Part shown: positions 17,875 to 26,946 of the stretch, piece by piece
How positions within the stretch are numbered: the first letter of the stretch is position 1
Layout: every line of letters starts with the position of its first letter
Assembly (NCBI RefSeq): GCF_001548115.1
Contig: NZ_AP014821.1
Coordinates: forward strand, 1,426,001-1,490,000
Direction: 5' to 3'
From: Geminocystis sp. NIES-3709
GTDB taxonomy: Bacteria > Cyanobacteriota > Cyanobacteriia > Cyanobacteriales > Cyanobacteriaceae
Length of the DNA stretch: 64,000 nucleotides
The notes under the pieces: generated by a model
Database searches by the model: none
What the model was told of the DNA's origin: nothing
The model's input: the letters and a program-made list of their open reading frames with translations, nothing else
Made by a program: the position numbers and the translations under genes

Positions 17875-18284
17875 AGTTTTCTTCGATCGATGTAAAAAAT
17901 TTACCGGGTATAAGCCCTATAGATGTGAAAAATCTTAAATCTCTTGGTATCAATACTAATTTCGCCTTACTTCAATGCACAATTGATCGTCAAAAACAAG
18001 AAGAATTAGCCTTAAAAATGGGAGTAAATGTTAAAAATATTTTAAAATGGACTGCTTTAGCTGACCTATCCCGTCTTGAAAGTGTAGGGAGTAAATATTG
18101 CGGTTTGATTTTACATTCGGGAATTTTGTCTTGCAGTGAATTGAGTCAAGCATCGACATTCAAGTTACACAGGCAAATTGTCCGATTACAAGTAGGTACC
18201 TTGAGAAACAAAGATTTGTGTCCGCCTCTTTCCCTAGTACACACTTGGATAAAAGAGGCGAAAACATTAGGAATTAGGAATTAG
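17868..18284 (+). CDS. DUF4332 family protein (helix-hairpin-helix type)
   Basis: The protein has 138 residues from the ATG at 17868, with GGAGG 10 bases upstream. A GTG at 17859 is less likely because it would leave one base after that site. The sequence has two helix-hairpin-helix-like repeats (NLPGISPIDVKNLKSLGI and RLESVGSKYCGLILHSGI), typical of DUF4332, a family related to DNA-binding or scaffold HhH domains; function is not established. It overlaps the upstream gene by seven bases. The final codons and the TAG stop are supplied by an ATTAGGA heptamer array. Confidence 0.8.
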   Translation: MVEFSSIDVKNLPGISPIDVKNLKSLGINTNFALLQCTIDRQKQEELALKMGVNVKNILKWTALADLSRLESVGSKYCGLILHSGILSCSELSQASTFKLHRQIVRLQVGTLRNKDLCPPLSLVHTWIKEAKTLGIRN

Positions 18285-18286
18285 GA
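18266..18286 (+). repeat. Heptamer array, 3 x ATTAGGA, spanning a stop codon
   Basis: Three perfect ATTAGGA units are followed by ATTC. The TAG stop of the DUF4332 gene (18282-18284) lies in the third unit, so the array has entered the 3' end of the gene. Confidence 0.75.
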
Positions 18287-18334
18287 ATTCTTAAATTCTA
18301 CTATACTGCTCATAGGTCTTTTTGTCAACCTATC

Positions 18335-19393
18335 TTATGCTAAAACAGGAACGGGTGTCTCCCAACGATCGACTGCTTTACCAATTATGGATAATTCTTG
18401 AACTAATCGATCGAAAGCATCAGGAGTCAAAGATTGAGGGCCGTCAGATAGGGCTTTAGCTGGATTGGGATGTACCTCAATCATTAAAGAGTCTGTACCA
18501 CCAGCGATAGCGGCCATAGCCATACTAGGCACATATTCTGCTTTACCAGTACCGTGACTAGGATCAATCATAATTGGTAAATGAGTCAAAGATCGTAATA
18601 CTGGAATTACAGATAAATCTAAAACATTACGGGCAAATTCTCGATCGAACGTGCGAATACCTCTTTCACATAAGATGACATTAGGATTCCCGGCGGCAAG
18701 GATATATTCAGCGGCCATCAACCATTCGGAAATAGTGGCAGACATTCCTCTTTTTAAGAGAACAGGTTTAGGTTGAGCCCCTACTTTTTTTAATAAGGAA
18801 AAGTTTTGCATATTTCTTGCACCAACTTGGATAACATCAGCAAATTCGACAATAATATCCAAGTCTGCGGTATCCATTACTTCCGTAATAATACCTAATC
18901 CAGAAGCATCTCTAGCAGCCGCTAACAATTCTAAAGCACTTTCTCCATGGCCCTGGAAATCATAAGGAGAGGTACGAGGTTTATAAGCACCTCCTCTTAA
19001 AAATTTTGCCCCTGCCGCTTTTACTCTTTTGGCAGTTTCTACGATCATTTCTTCGTTTTCTACTGAACAAGGACCAGCTACAATAACTACAGGATGATTT
19101 AATCCAAAAGTAACATTACCGTTAGGAGTAGGGACAACAACTTCACTAGGTTGTCCATGACGATAATCTAAACTAGCACGTTTGAAAGGTTTTTCTACTC
19201 GTAAAACTGTCTCAATCCAAGGACTAACTTCTTGAATTTGCTCAGGGTTGAGGGAAGCGGTTTCTCCCACTAAACCAATAACTACTTTATGTTGCCCAAC
19301 AATTTTTTCTGGGCTTAATCCCCATGTGGTTAATTCCTCTCCAACACGATTAACTTCGGCTTCGGGAGTACCCACTTTCATTACAACGATCAT
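18335..19393 (-). CDS. aroF: 3-deoxy-7-phosphoheptulonate (DAHP) synthase
   Basis: The 352-residue enzyme condenses phosphoenolpyruvate with erythrose 4-phosphate, the entry to aromatic amino acid, quinone and tocopherol synthesis. It belongs to the type I-beta class: an N-terminal ACT/ferredoxin-like regulatory part (~1-70) precedes the TIM barrel. Visible motifs are VIVAGPCSVE, GGAYKPRTSPYDFQG, QVGARNMQNF, LKRGM and DPSHGTGK. The start ATG gives the usual MIVVMKVGT. It is 192 bases downstream of pam68 on the same strand and may have its own promoter. Confidence 0.95.
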   Translation of the reverse strand: MIVVMKVGTPEAEVNRVGEELTTWGLSPEKIVGQHKVVIGLVGETASLNPEQIQEVSPWIETVLRVEKPFKRASLDYRHGQPSEVVVPTPNGNVTFGLNHPVVIVAGPCSVENEEMIVETAKRVKAAGAKFLRGGAYKPRTSPYDFQGHGESALELLAAARDASGLGIITEVMDTADLDIIVEFADVIQVGARNMQNFSLLKKVGAQPKPVLLKRGMSATISEWLMAAEYILAAGNPNVILCERGIRTFDREFARNVLDLSVIPVLRSLTHLPIMIDPSHGTGKAEYVPSMAMAAIAGGTDSLMIEVHPNPAKALSDGPQSLTPDAFDRLVQELSIIGKAVDRWETPVPVLA

Positions 19394-19585
19394 AATTAAT
19401 TTACCTTGACTAATAAATGTGCTAAGGCTGATATTTGGTTGTGGTTAAATTTTTAATTTATTAGAGTTCTCCAACAAACCGTTTTAATAGTTTCTTAGTA
19501 AGAGCTTCAGCCCTTAATTTCGTAATTGGAGATGTCTATTGATAGATTTATAATTTCTTAGAGATAAATCACACAAAATAACTAA

Positions 19586-20053
19586 TCATTTATTATTAAT
19601 AGATTCTTGTCGTGCGTTTCTCCATGCAGAGGTCATTCTGCTAAAATTGAGGGTAAAATCTGACCAACCCCACCAAGTACCAACTCTTTCTTCATCCCAT
19701 GATGTGGAAAGAATGCCATAACTTAAACCTAACACACCTAACCCAAATAAACCCATACTGACCAGTAAAACGGCGGTATTAGGTACTTTAAACCATTCTT
19801 GTTTTACTACAAAATAAAATGCAAAGAAGGAAAAAATACCTAAACCTGTAGGCATTCCGCTAAAAATAGCCATTCTCCGAATCATTCTTTTACTGACAAC
19901 TTCAGGAATTTCTCGTAAGGATGCACTTTCTTTTTTTTCTTGAAAATTTTTGTCAGATTTATTTATCGGAGTATTATTAGTTGCTTTTTTAACAACTTTT
20001 TTATTTTTTTTGGGTTCAAAAGGTAAAGAGTTACGATTAGATGAAGATGGCAT
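19586..20053 (-). CDS. pam68: PAM68-family photosystem II assembly protein
   Basis: The 155-residue protein has a basic, lysine-rich N-terminal ~60 residues. Two membrane helices (about 66-86 and 92-114) follow, then a conserved C-terminal part with SWDEERVGTWWGWSDF. This is the layout of PAM68, which in plants and cyanobacteria promotes early photosystem II assembly and insertion of CP47. It lies 20 bases after rpsO on the same strand, so the two are probably co-transcribed. psbB is on the same strand about 3 kb further down. Confidence 0.9.
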   Translation of the reverse strand: MPSSSNRNSLPFEPKKNKKVVKKATNNTPINKSDKNFQEKKESASLREIPEVVSKRMIRRMAIFSGMPTGLGIFSFFAFYFVVKQEWFKVPNTAVLLVSMGLFGLGVLGLSYGILSTSWDEERVGTWWGWSDFTLNFSRMTSAWRNARQESINNK

Positions 20054-20073
20054 AGTAATTTTTCCGACTGTTG

Positions 20074-20343
20074 TTAACCACGAATACCTAATTGTTTGAT
20101 TAAGTCCTGATATGCTTGAGGACTTCCTTTTTTAATATAACCTAATAAACTTTTGCGTTGACCGATTAATTTTAAAAGTCCTCTACGGGAAGAATGATCT
20201 TTTTTGTTTACTTTTAAGTGTTCGGTGAGTTGACTAATTCTTTCGGTTAGTAGAGCTACTTGTAAATTAGATGATCCGGTGTCAGTTTCGTGAACTTGAT
20301 ATTTACTGATAATTTCTTGTTTTTTTTCTTGAGTTAAGCTCAT
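20074..20343 (-). CDS. rpsO: 30S ribosomal protein S15
   Basis: The 89-residue protein [20 protein letters not shown] carries the typical S15 core: [31 protein letters not shown] and LLGYIK. It binds the central domain of 16S rRNA early in 30S assembly. It lies 87 bases after the response regulator and 20 bases before pam68. S15 often regulates its own message through a leader structure; I see none that is clear here. Confidence 0.97.
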   Translation of the reverse strand: MSLTQEKKQEIISKYQVHETDTGSSNLQVALLTERISQLTEHLKVNKKDHSSRRGLLKLIGQRKSLLGYIKKGSPQAYQDLIKQLGIRG

Positions 20344-20430
20344 TTTTTTCTAAAAGTTTAAATACTGCAATCTTTGATTATACCATATTGGATTAGGTAT
20401 TAAGTAAAACTGTGAATAAATGCAAAAAGT

Positions 20431-21132
20431 TTATTCCGGTTTATAGTCAAATTTATAGCCAACACCTCTAACAGTGGTGATATAACGGGGATTATTTGAG
20501 TCCAATTCGATTTTACGACGAATTTGCCCAATATGAACATCTACAACTCTATTATCACCGATCGGATTGTTTTGCCATACGTTGGCAACTAAATCTTCTC
20601 TACGCCAAACTTTTCCGGGATTACTGGCGAGAAAGTAAAGGAGATCAAATTCTAAACTGGTAAATATTAGATTTTGATTTTGAAATTTTACTTCTCTTGT
20701 TTCTGGATTAATTAATAAATCTCCTAATTCAATAAGATTAATTTCTTCCGATTTAACTAATCTTCTTCGTCGCAGAATTGCCTGTACTCTAAACTCTAAT
20801 TCTTCTAAGTCAAAAGGTTTGGTTAAATAATCATCTGCGCCTATCAAAAAACCTTTTTTCTTATCTTCAACGTCTGTACGACTGGTAAGCATGAGAATAA
20901 AAACATCGTTATTATTTTGCATTTCTTCACACAGATTATAGCCAAGTGTATCGGGTAAATTAATGTCGAGAATAACTAAATCTGGACGAAAACGCTGAAA
21001 AATCTCTCTAGCGGTTTTACCATCATTGGCAAATTCCACTTGATATTGTTTTTGTTTAAGAAAACGAGTGATTAAATTTGCGATCGCAATATCATCATCA
21101 ACGACAAGAATTTTAACTGAAACGACTTCCAT
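20431..21132 (-). CDS. OmpR/PhoB-family response regulator
   Basis: The 233-residue protein has a receiver domain (residues ~6-118), with the acidic pocket DDD near 12-14, phosphoacceptor D56 (LVILDINLP) and K105 (YLTKPFD). A winged-helix DNA-binding domain (~130-230) follows, with RREDLVANVW and YITTVRGVGYKF. It is not RpaA or RpaB by sequence, and I cannot name the orthologue. No histidine kinase is adjacent, so it is an orphan here. It could be read together with rpsO and pam68 downstream. Confidence 0.93.
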   Translation of the reverse strand: MEVVSVKILVVDDDIAIANLITRFLKQKQYQVEFANDGKTAREIFQRFRPDLVILDINLPDTLGYNLCEEMQNNNDVFILMLTSRTDVEDKKKGFLIGADDYLTKPFDLEELEFRVQAILRRRRLVKSEEINLIELGDLLINPETREVKFQNQNLIFTSLEFDLLYFLASNPGKVWRREDLVANVWQNNPIGDNRVVDVHIGQIRRKIELDSNNPRYITTVRGVGYKFDYKPE

Positions 21133-21593
21133 GATAACTTTAGGCAGAGGTGTACATCAATAAGGGAATGAGGAAATGATAATCATCAAAATTATCATAG
21201 ATTGTCTGCAACCTTAACATTATAGTATCGGTCATAAAAATATGATTGTTAAATTTTTTAGGAAGGATTATTTTCAAAAGTATTTAATTCTAATGGTGAA
21301 GTCATAAGTTTTAAGACCAGATGAAATTATGTTATGACTTTACTAAAGCGTAATAATTATCCCTTAGATTTTTTAAAATCACAATCAATTAGGACTTCTA
21401 AATTCAATATAATGAATAAGTATGAAAAATAAATAATCGATTTTACTTTTATCAAACATTTTACATAAGGGGTTTAAACCTTTTGTTAATATATCAAGAA
21501 TTTTGCTTTGGTACTAATTAATTAGGTGGTATAAATTGAGTAAGTTTCTTGACTATAGTTAAAATTATTACGAATTGGAGGAATAATTTAAAA
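21133..21593. other. Divergent intergenic region
   Basis: These 461 bases lie between the response regulator and the CPP1-like gene. They are AT-rich with no ORF of note and no clear repeat. The only marked signal is GGAGG at 21576-21580, the ribosome binding site for the gene to the right. Confidence 0.4.
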
Positions 21594-22229
21594 ATGAGTG
21601 AGTTAAATCCTTATGAACAATTAGGGGTGACAGAAAATGCTTCTTTTGAAGAAATACAAGTAGCAAAACAAAATCTGAAAGAACAACATCAAAATGATTC
21701 ACTTGTATTAGAAAGTATCGAAATAGCTTATGATACAATTATCATGCAAAGATTAAGATTAAGACAAGAAGGAAAAATTAAAGTACCCGAACAAATTAGG
21801 TTTCCTGAAAAGATTAAAACGATCGAAACTCAAAAATCTCCTTCTGTTTCTAATACTCAAATTAACCCAAAAATATTTCTTTGGTTAAATGATTTGTTAG
21901 ATCAACCTTCTTATAAAGATCTTATTTTTAATGGGGTTATTTTTTTATTATTAATTGTCGTTAGTATTTTTAACACTAATCTATCAATGTTACCTCTTTT
22001 ATTAACTGTAGGAGTTGGTACAAGTTTTTATATTTTATATAAAAAACAAAAAATGTTTTGGAGATCGATCGGGATTACTTTTATTACTTTTATTGCCGGT
22101 ATATGTATAGCAAATATTTTGTTAAATATTCTCATGGCTACTGGACTAAATGTCAGTTTAGAATCTGAACAATTTGCCTCTTTATTTACATTTTGTTTAT
22201 TATGGTTGGTAAGTAATTTTATTCGTTAA
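21594..22229 (+). CDS. CPP1-like (DUF3353) membrane protein
   Basis: The protein has 211 residues from the ATG at 21594, which has GGAGG 13 bases upstream; a TTG at 21549 is in frame but has no such site. It begins MSELNPYEQLGVTENASFEE, a J-domain-like fold lacking the HPD motif, which is the hallmark of CPP1 (chaperone-like protein of protochlorophyllide oxidoreductase). Three or four membrane helices fill residues ~105-210. In plants CPP1 stabilises POR in the membrane. The dark-active alternative, chlB, is elsewhere in this window. Confidence 0.85.
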   Translation: MSELNPYEQLGVTENASFEEIQVAKQNLKEQHQNDSLVLESIEIAYDTIIMQRLRLRQEGKIKVPEQIRFPEKIKTIETQKSPSVSNTQINPKIFLWLNDLLDQPSYKDLIFNGVIFLLLIVVSIFNTNLSMLPLLLTVGVGTSFYILYKKQKMFWRSIGITFITFIAGICIANILLNILMATGLNVSLESEQFASLFTFCLLWLVSNFIR

Positions 22230-22352
22230 ATATTTACAATAGTAAGCCTAATTAAATTATATAAATTACCGATAAATCCCCTTTTTAACAAGATACAGGG
22301 GATTTAAAATTCTGTAGATAATCTATTGATATTTTTTGTTTATCAAGAGCTT

Positions 22353-23270
22353 TTACTGATGAATTTTACCATCAGGCATAATTGCACCTTTAAGTCTAGT
22401 ATTTTCTAAATTTGCCCCAGTTAAATTCGCTTTTTCAAGATTTGCATTTCTGAGGTCAGCATTACTCAAATTAGCATAAACTAAAGAAGCATTGATTAAA
22501 TTAGCCTTTCTGAGATGAGCATTACTTAAATTTACATGACTCAAATTTGCTTCAGCTAAATTAGCATTTTCTAAGAAAGATTCACTTAAATCACTACCGT
22601 CAAAATCTGTTTGGTAAAGATTCGCATTATTAAAATTAACTTTTTGTGCTTTCGCATTAACTATTTGTGTTTGAGTTAAATTAGCATCACTGAAGTTAGT
22701 AGAATGACTTTTACTATTACTACTTAGATTTGCTAAGTCTAAATCTGCTTTACTCAAATTTGCTTTCGTAAAATTTGCACCATTTAAAGTGGCTTGAATT
22801 AAATTAGCTGATTCTAAATTAGCCTTTTCAAAATTGGCTTTTTCTAAGATACTATGACTTAAATTAGCATGAATCAGTTTTGCTTGAGTAAAATCTGCCC
22901 TATTAAGATTACTATTTTTGAGATTAGCATAGGTTAAATCACTTCTTTTAAATTCACTTTTAACTCCTTTAATATTTTCCAAATCGCCAAAACTTAAATC
23001 TGTTTCAAAAAAGTTAGTTTTATATAAGTTTAAATTTTTGAAATTAGTTTTATGCAAGTTAGATTGTGATAAATTAGCTTTTTCAAAATTAAATTTATTT
23101 TTAGTAAAATGATAATTAGATAAATCACATTTAATACATTTATTATGTTCTATTAATTGAGAAATATCATTTTTACTATAGGCATGAGCATTGGGAATAT
23201 CGATCAGATAAACTGTTATAATTGTTGCTAAGCACAAAATTATAGATACTAACTTCTTTTTCTTGTTCAT
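22353..23270 (-). CDS. Secreted pentapeptide-repeat protein
   Basis: The protein has 305 residues from ATG 23270; a TTG seven codons earlier is less likely. It has a signal peptide (KKKK, then a hydrophobic stretch, cut after NAHA), then about 45 consecutive A(N/D)LXX-type pentapeptides that should fold as a right-handed quadrilateral beta-helix. The product is probably lumenal or periplasmic. Cyanobacteria encode many such proteins, mostly of unknown function. It is a lone gene, convergent with the CPP1-like gene. Confidence 0.88.
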   Translation of the reverse strand: MNKKKKLVSIILCLATIITVYLIDIPNAHAYSKNDISQLIEHNKCIKCDLSNYHFTKNKFNFEKANLSQSNLHKTNFKNLNLYKTNFFETDLSFGDLENIKGVKSEFKRSDLTYANLKNSNLNRADFTQAKLIHANLSHSILEKANFEKANLESANLIQATLNGANFTKANLSKADLDLANLSSNSKSHSTNFSDANLTQTQIVNAKAQKVNFNNANLYQTDFDGSDLSESFLENANLAEANLSHVNLSNAHLRKANLINASLVYANLSNADLRNANLEKANLTGANLENTRLKGAIMPDGKIHQ

Positions 23271-23660
23271 GAGAGAATTTATAAAAATCAACAGTTAAGA
23301 GCTTTATATCACATTTTTAAGCTAATGACGTCATTAGTTTTTAAATTGTTTAGGGATTATAGGTCTAAATCATTTATAAGATTAAAGATAATTGGAGAAT
23401 TTGTTTTATAATAAATAGATACTGAGTAATAGAAAATAAAATTAATGATTTTCTATCTATAATTTATTTTAATTTCATTTTTGTAAGAGGTTTTTAAATT
23501 TCTTTATCTTTCCTTTCAAAAATAAGATAAATAAAGAAGAAAAGATATAAATAAAAAATAAATAGGAATATGGTATGCTATCTAATGATTATAAAAATAG
23601 CTGAAGATTTAAGGATTTAGACGTTTTCAATTATTAATGTTTTTTTTGTGATATTTAATA
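23271..23660. other. Intergenic region before recF
   Basis: These 390 bases lie between the divergent pentapeptide gene and recF and are extremely AT-rich. I see no ORF, RNA gene or strong dyad. Promoters for both genes should lie here. Confidence 0.4.
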
Positions 23661-24800
23661 ATGTTTTTAAAAAGTATAAAGCTAAGTTATTTTCGTAATT
23701 ATATTGAGGAAGAAATTTTTTTCAATAGTAATAAGGTTATTATACTTGGTAATAATGCTCAGGGAAAATCAAATTTATTAGAATCGATCGAGTTGTTATC
23801 TACATTAAAAAGTCATCGCACTAATAGAGATCAAGATTTAGTTTATAAAGATAGAATTTATAGTAAAATTACTGCCAATGTTATTCGTAAATTTTCTGAT
23901 TATAATTTAGAAATTATGTTGCCTTTTAAGGGTAAAAGAGAGCTAAGTATTAATCAAGAAAAATTGACTAGAAATTTAGATTTTTTAGGGGTTGTTAATA
24001 CAGTTCTTTTTTCTAGTTTAGATATAGATTTAGTGAGAGGTTCTCCTGAATGTAGAAGAAATTGGGTAGATAATCTTCTAACTCAATTAGAACCAGTATA
24101 TTCTTATATTATTAAGCAGTATAATCAAGTTTTAAAACAAAGAAATGCACTATTAAAAAATTTTAAAAAACAAGGAATTAATAGTTATCAAGAATTATCA
24201 TCTTCTCAAGAATTAGAGTTAAAATTATGGGATGATAAATTGATAGAAAATGGATGTAGAGTGATGAGAAGAAGAGGCAGAGTATTAAATAAATTAGAAC
24301 CTTTTGCTAAATTTTGGCACAATCAAATTAGTGATAAAACAGAAAAATTAGAAATTATTTACCTCCCGAATATATGTTATCAAAAAGATGATATTGAGGA
24401 AATACATAACAATATCAAGTTACAAATAGAAGAAAAACGTAATGCAGAAATTGCTATGAGTATGACATTAGTGGGGCCTCATCGAGATGAAATTGATTTT
24501 ATTATTAATGATACAACTGCCAGAAATTATGGTTCTCAAGGACAACAAAGAACATTAGTATTGTCACTGAAATTAGCAGAATTGCAGTTAATTGAACAAG
24601 TTATAGGTGAACCACCTTTACTATTATTAGATGATGTGATGGCAGAATTAGATTTAAAACGGCAACAACAATTATTAGATTCTTTGGGAAACCGTTTTCA
24701 AACTTTTATCACCACTACACACTTAAATTATTTTGATAATAATTTGTTAGAAGAAGCTCAAATTATTGAAATAAAGAAAGGTAAAAAAATTAATAATTAG
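23661..24800 (+). CDS. recF: DNA replication and repair protein RecF
   Basis: The 379-residue SMC-like ATPase loads RecA at gapped DNA together with RecO and RecR. It has Walker A GNNAQGKS (residues 30-37), the ABC-type signature region YGSQGQQRTLVLSLKLAE and Walker B LLLLDDVMAELD. Length is typical. It is not next to dnaA, dnaN or gyrB, which is usual in cyanobacteria. The stop is followed at once by a sequence shared with the left end of the transposon-like element at 17049. Confidence 0.95.
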   Translation: MFLKSIKLSYFRNYIEEEIFFNSNKVIILGNNAQGKSNLLESIELLSTLKSHRTNRDQDLVYKDRIYSKITANVIRKFSDYNLEIMLPFKGKRELSINQEKLTRNLDFLGVVNTVLFSSLDIDLVRGSPECRRNWVDNLLTQLEPVYSYIIKQYNQVLKQRNALLKNFKKQGINSYQELSSSQELELKLWDDKLIENGCRVMRRRGRVLNKLEPFAKFWHNQISDKTEKLEIIYLPNICYQKDDIEEIHNNIKLQIEEKRNAEIAMSMTLVGPHRDEIDFIINDTTARNYGSQGQQRTLVLSLKLAELQLIEQVIGEPPLLLLDDVMAELDLKRQQQLLDSLGNRFQTFITTTHLNYFDNNLLEEAQIIEIKKGKKINN

Positions 24801-24842
24801 GGGTTGCTCAAAAAGTTTTTTGGTGGGATAGGAGTTGGGAGA
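24793..24842. repeat. Partial copy of the 17049 element end
   Basis: AATAATTAGGGGTTGCTC, then AAAAAGTTTTTTGGTGGG and TAGGAGTTGGGAG, aligns over about 50 bases with 17051-17102, with a few substitutions and one-base gaps. It overlaps the recF stop codon (24798-24800). I cannot find a matching right end before 25055, so this may be a decayed fragment. Confidence 0.5.
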
Positions 24843-25270
24843 AACACTTATAAATATACTTATAAATTAAGAACTCAATCTTTGTATTAATAATAACTTA
24901 TCTTTAACAATAAAATCATTTGTTAGAATTTTAGGTGATTTCTAATAATAAATATACCTGCTAAATCCCCCTAGCCCCCAAAACACAAAGAGGAAATTAT
25001 AAAGAAGATGGGTAAATTCTTTCTTGGAAATGGCCTTAGATACTTTTAATTAAAGCAATTAGCTTTTAGCCTTTTTTCCATTAAATAATAACTAATCAAT
25101 TACTATAGTTGATTAACTTAAGAATGAAACAAGATCAAAATCTGTTAGCCCTATTAAATAAAGGTTTTAGCTTGATAAAGTGTCTCAAATTTAAGTTAAA
25201 TGACTATAATGTTGATTAGAAATTTAACTTCACAATAGCTGATAACTAATTGCTAATAGCTAACTGCTAA
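24801..25270. other. recF-DUF4126 intergenic region
   Basis: The convergent gap of 470 bases holds no gene. It contains the element fragment at 24793-24842, a C-rich stretch near 24965, and dispersed repeat copy A (25055-25253). A heptamer array (TGCTAAT, AGCTAAC, TGCTAAT at 25251-25271) ends at the DUF4126 stop. Confidence 0.5.
25055..25253. repeat. Dispersed hairpin element, copy A
   Basis: The terminal arm GCAATTAGCTTTTAGC (25055-25070) pairs with GCTGATAACTAATTGC (25238-25253), with three mismatches. The inner sequence shares AATCAATTACTA and AAATTTAACTTCACAATAGC with copies at 39352 and 47401. This copy has about 100 extra bases in the middle. It lies between convergent gene ends. Confidence 0.65.
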
Positions 25271-25852
25271 TTAAACATAGTTATCTTTCTTTTTTTTAAA
25301 TCGATATTTCCATTCAGTGGAACTACGTAAAGCCAACCAGAGTAACATCATAGCAATTAAACCACCATTTTGTGGAGATTTGAGAGCAAAAATGACTAAT
25401 CCTGCGGATAAAAAATCTTCTATAAAAATCACTATAATAGGAATTCTACCTAAGCGAAAAAACCACCCCACTAAAACTAATTTTAAGACTAAGGCTAATA
25501 ATCCTCCTGTTAAACCTAATAACCATAAAGGAGTAATTTGTACATCAATTAAACGAGCTACACCAATAGCCATAAATGCGCCGACAAAAGGACTCAATAA
25601 AAGTTGAATAATTTGTACTATTCTTAAACCAATAAGTTTTTTTGTACCTAGTAACTCAAATAATGACCAACTTGTTAAAATGCCAATAATTATTTGAGGA
25701 TCGATCGATGATAGAAAAGGAATATTACTCCATAATTGATCAAGGCGTACTATGCCAATAATTAATAGAGGTAAACCAATTCTCATACCACCGGCGGCGG
25801 AAGCGGATAAAATAGCCAAAATTTGAATCAGAGAGAGATTTTCTATAGTCAC
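25271..25852 (-). CDS. DUF4126 family membrane protein
   Basis: The 193-residue integral membrane protein has about five hydrophobic segments and starts at GTG (MTIENLSLIQILAILSASAA). AAGGATG upstream is a plausible ribosome binding site. The glycine-rich first helix (SASAAGGMRIGLPLL) and the SWSLFELLGTK segment are typical of DUF4126, whose function is unknown. It is divergent from pdxA with 46 bases between starts, so a shared control region is likely. Confidence 0.8.
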   Translation of the reverse strand: MTIENLSLIQILAILSASAAGGMRIGLPLLIIGIVRLDQLWSNIPFLSSIDPQIIIGILTSWSLFELLGTKKLIGLRIVQIIQLLLSPFVGAFMAIGVARLIDVQITPLWLLGLTGGLLALVLKLVLVGWFFRLGRIPIIVIFIEDFLSAGLVIFALKSPQNGGLIAMMLLWLALRSSTEWKYRFKKKKDNYV

Positions 25853-25898
25853 AAAACATCCTTATAAAAGTTAATCAGTAGAGTATCCAGTTCCACAA

Positions 25899-26945
25899 AT
25901 GATTTTTAAACATAATAATAAAATTAACCTTGCTATAACTTTAGGAGATCCGGCTAGTATTGGTTCAGAAGTTATCCTTAAAGCCTTAGCTAATCCTTTT
26001 TTTTCTCATCAAACGGAAATAACGATAATCGGTTCTCGATGTTGTTTAGAAAAAGCCTATCATGATTTACACAATAAAACTAAAGTTAATCTCGTACATC
26101 CTGAAATATTGAACATTTTTGATATGATAACATTTCCTGATTTTAATTGGGGAGAGGGGAATATTCACACGGGTAAGGCTAGTTTTTTATATTTAGAAAA
26201 AGCGATCGAATTGACTTTGGGGGGTACATTTGATGGTATTGTCACAGCCCCTATTGCTAAGTCTTTGTGGCAAAAAGCGGGGTATGATTATCCCGGACAA
26301 ACAGAAGTATTAGCAAAAAAATCTGGTGTTGATAAATTTGGCATGATGTTTGTGGCTAAGTCTCCTCATACGGGGTGGATTTTACGCACTCTTTTAGCGA
26401 CAACTCATATTCCCTTAAAAGCAGTTGCTGACAGTCTTAATCCTCCTCTGATGAATTTAAAATTAGATTTGCTTATTCACACTCTCAGAGAAGATTTTAA
26501 CTTAACTAATCCCCATATTGCGATCGCTGGTTTGAATCCTCATAGTGGAGAAGACGGTAAATTAGGTACTGAAGAAAAAGAATGGTTAAATGACTGGCTA
26601 GAAAGTGCCAGAAAACGCTATCCTCAAGCAAAATTAACAGGGTTAACTCCTCCTGATACTTTATGGGTAAAACCTGCTCAGGCATGGTATCACGACCCAA
26701 ATATTGCCACTGCTGATGGTTTTTTAGCCCTATACCATGATCAAGGTTTAATACCCGTGAAATCTATGGCTTTTGATCAAGCAATTAATACGACGATCGG
26801 CTTACCTTTTGTTCGTACTTCTCCTGATCATGGTACCGCTTTTGATATTGCTGGTCAAGGTATTGCCAATGCTAGTAGCATGATTTCCGCTATTGAATTG
26901 GCGATCGAGTTGTGTCAAAATCGGAAGTTAAAGCAGGTAAAATAA
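25899..26945 (+). CDS. pdxA: 4-hydroxythreonine-4-phosphate dehydrogenase
   Basis: The 348-residue NAD-dependent enzyme belongs to the DXP-dependent pyridoxal phosphate pathway. Visible motifs are [43 protein letters not shown] and the metal-binding [10 protein letters not shown], followed by [13 protein letters not shown]. Length is typical. It converges on the glycosyltransferase-type membrane gene with one base between stops, so 3' ends probably overlap in the transcripts. Confidence 0.95.
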   Translation: MIFKHNNKINLAITLGDPASIGSEVILKALANPFFSHQTEITIIGSRCCLEKAYHDLHNKTKVNLVHPEILNIFDMITFPDFNWGEGNIHTGKASFLYLEKAIELTLGGTFDGIVTAPIAKSLWQKAGYDYPGQTEVLAKKSGVDKFGMMFVAKSPHTGWILRTLLATTHIPLKAVADSLNPPLMNLKLDLLIHTLREDFNLTNPHIAIAGLNPHSGEDGKLGTEEKEWLNDWLESARKRYPQAKLTGLTPPDTLWVKPAQAWYHDPNIATADGFLALYHDQGLIPVKSMAFDQAINTTIGLPFVRTSPDHGTAFDIAGQGIANASSMISAIELAIELCQNRKLKQVK

Positions 26946-26946
26946 A

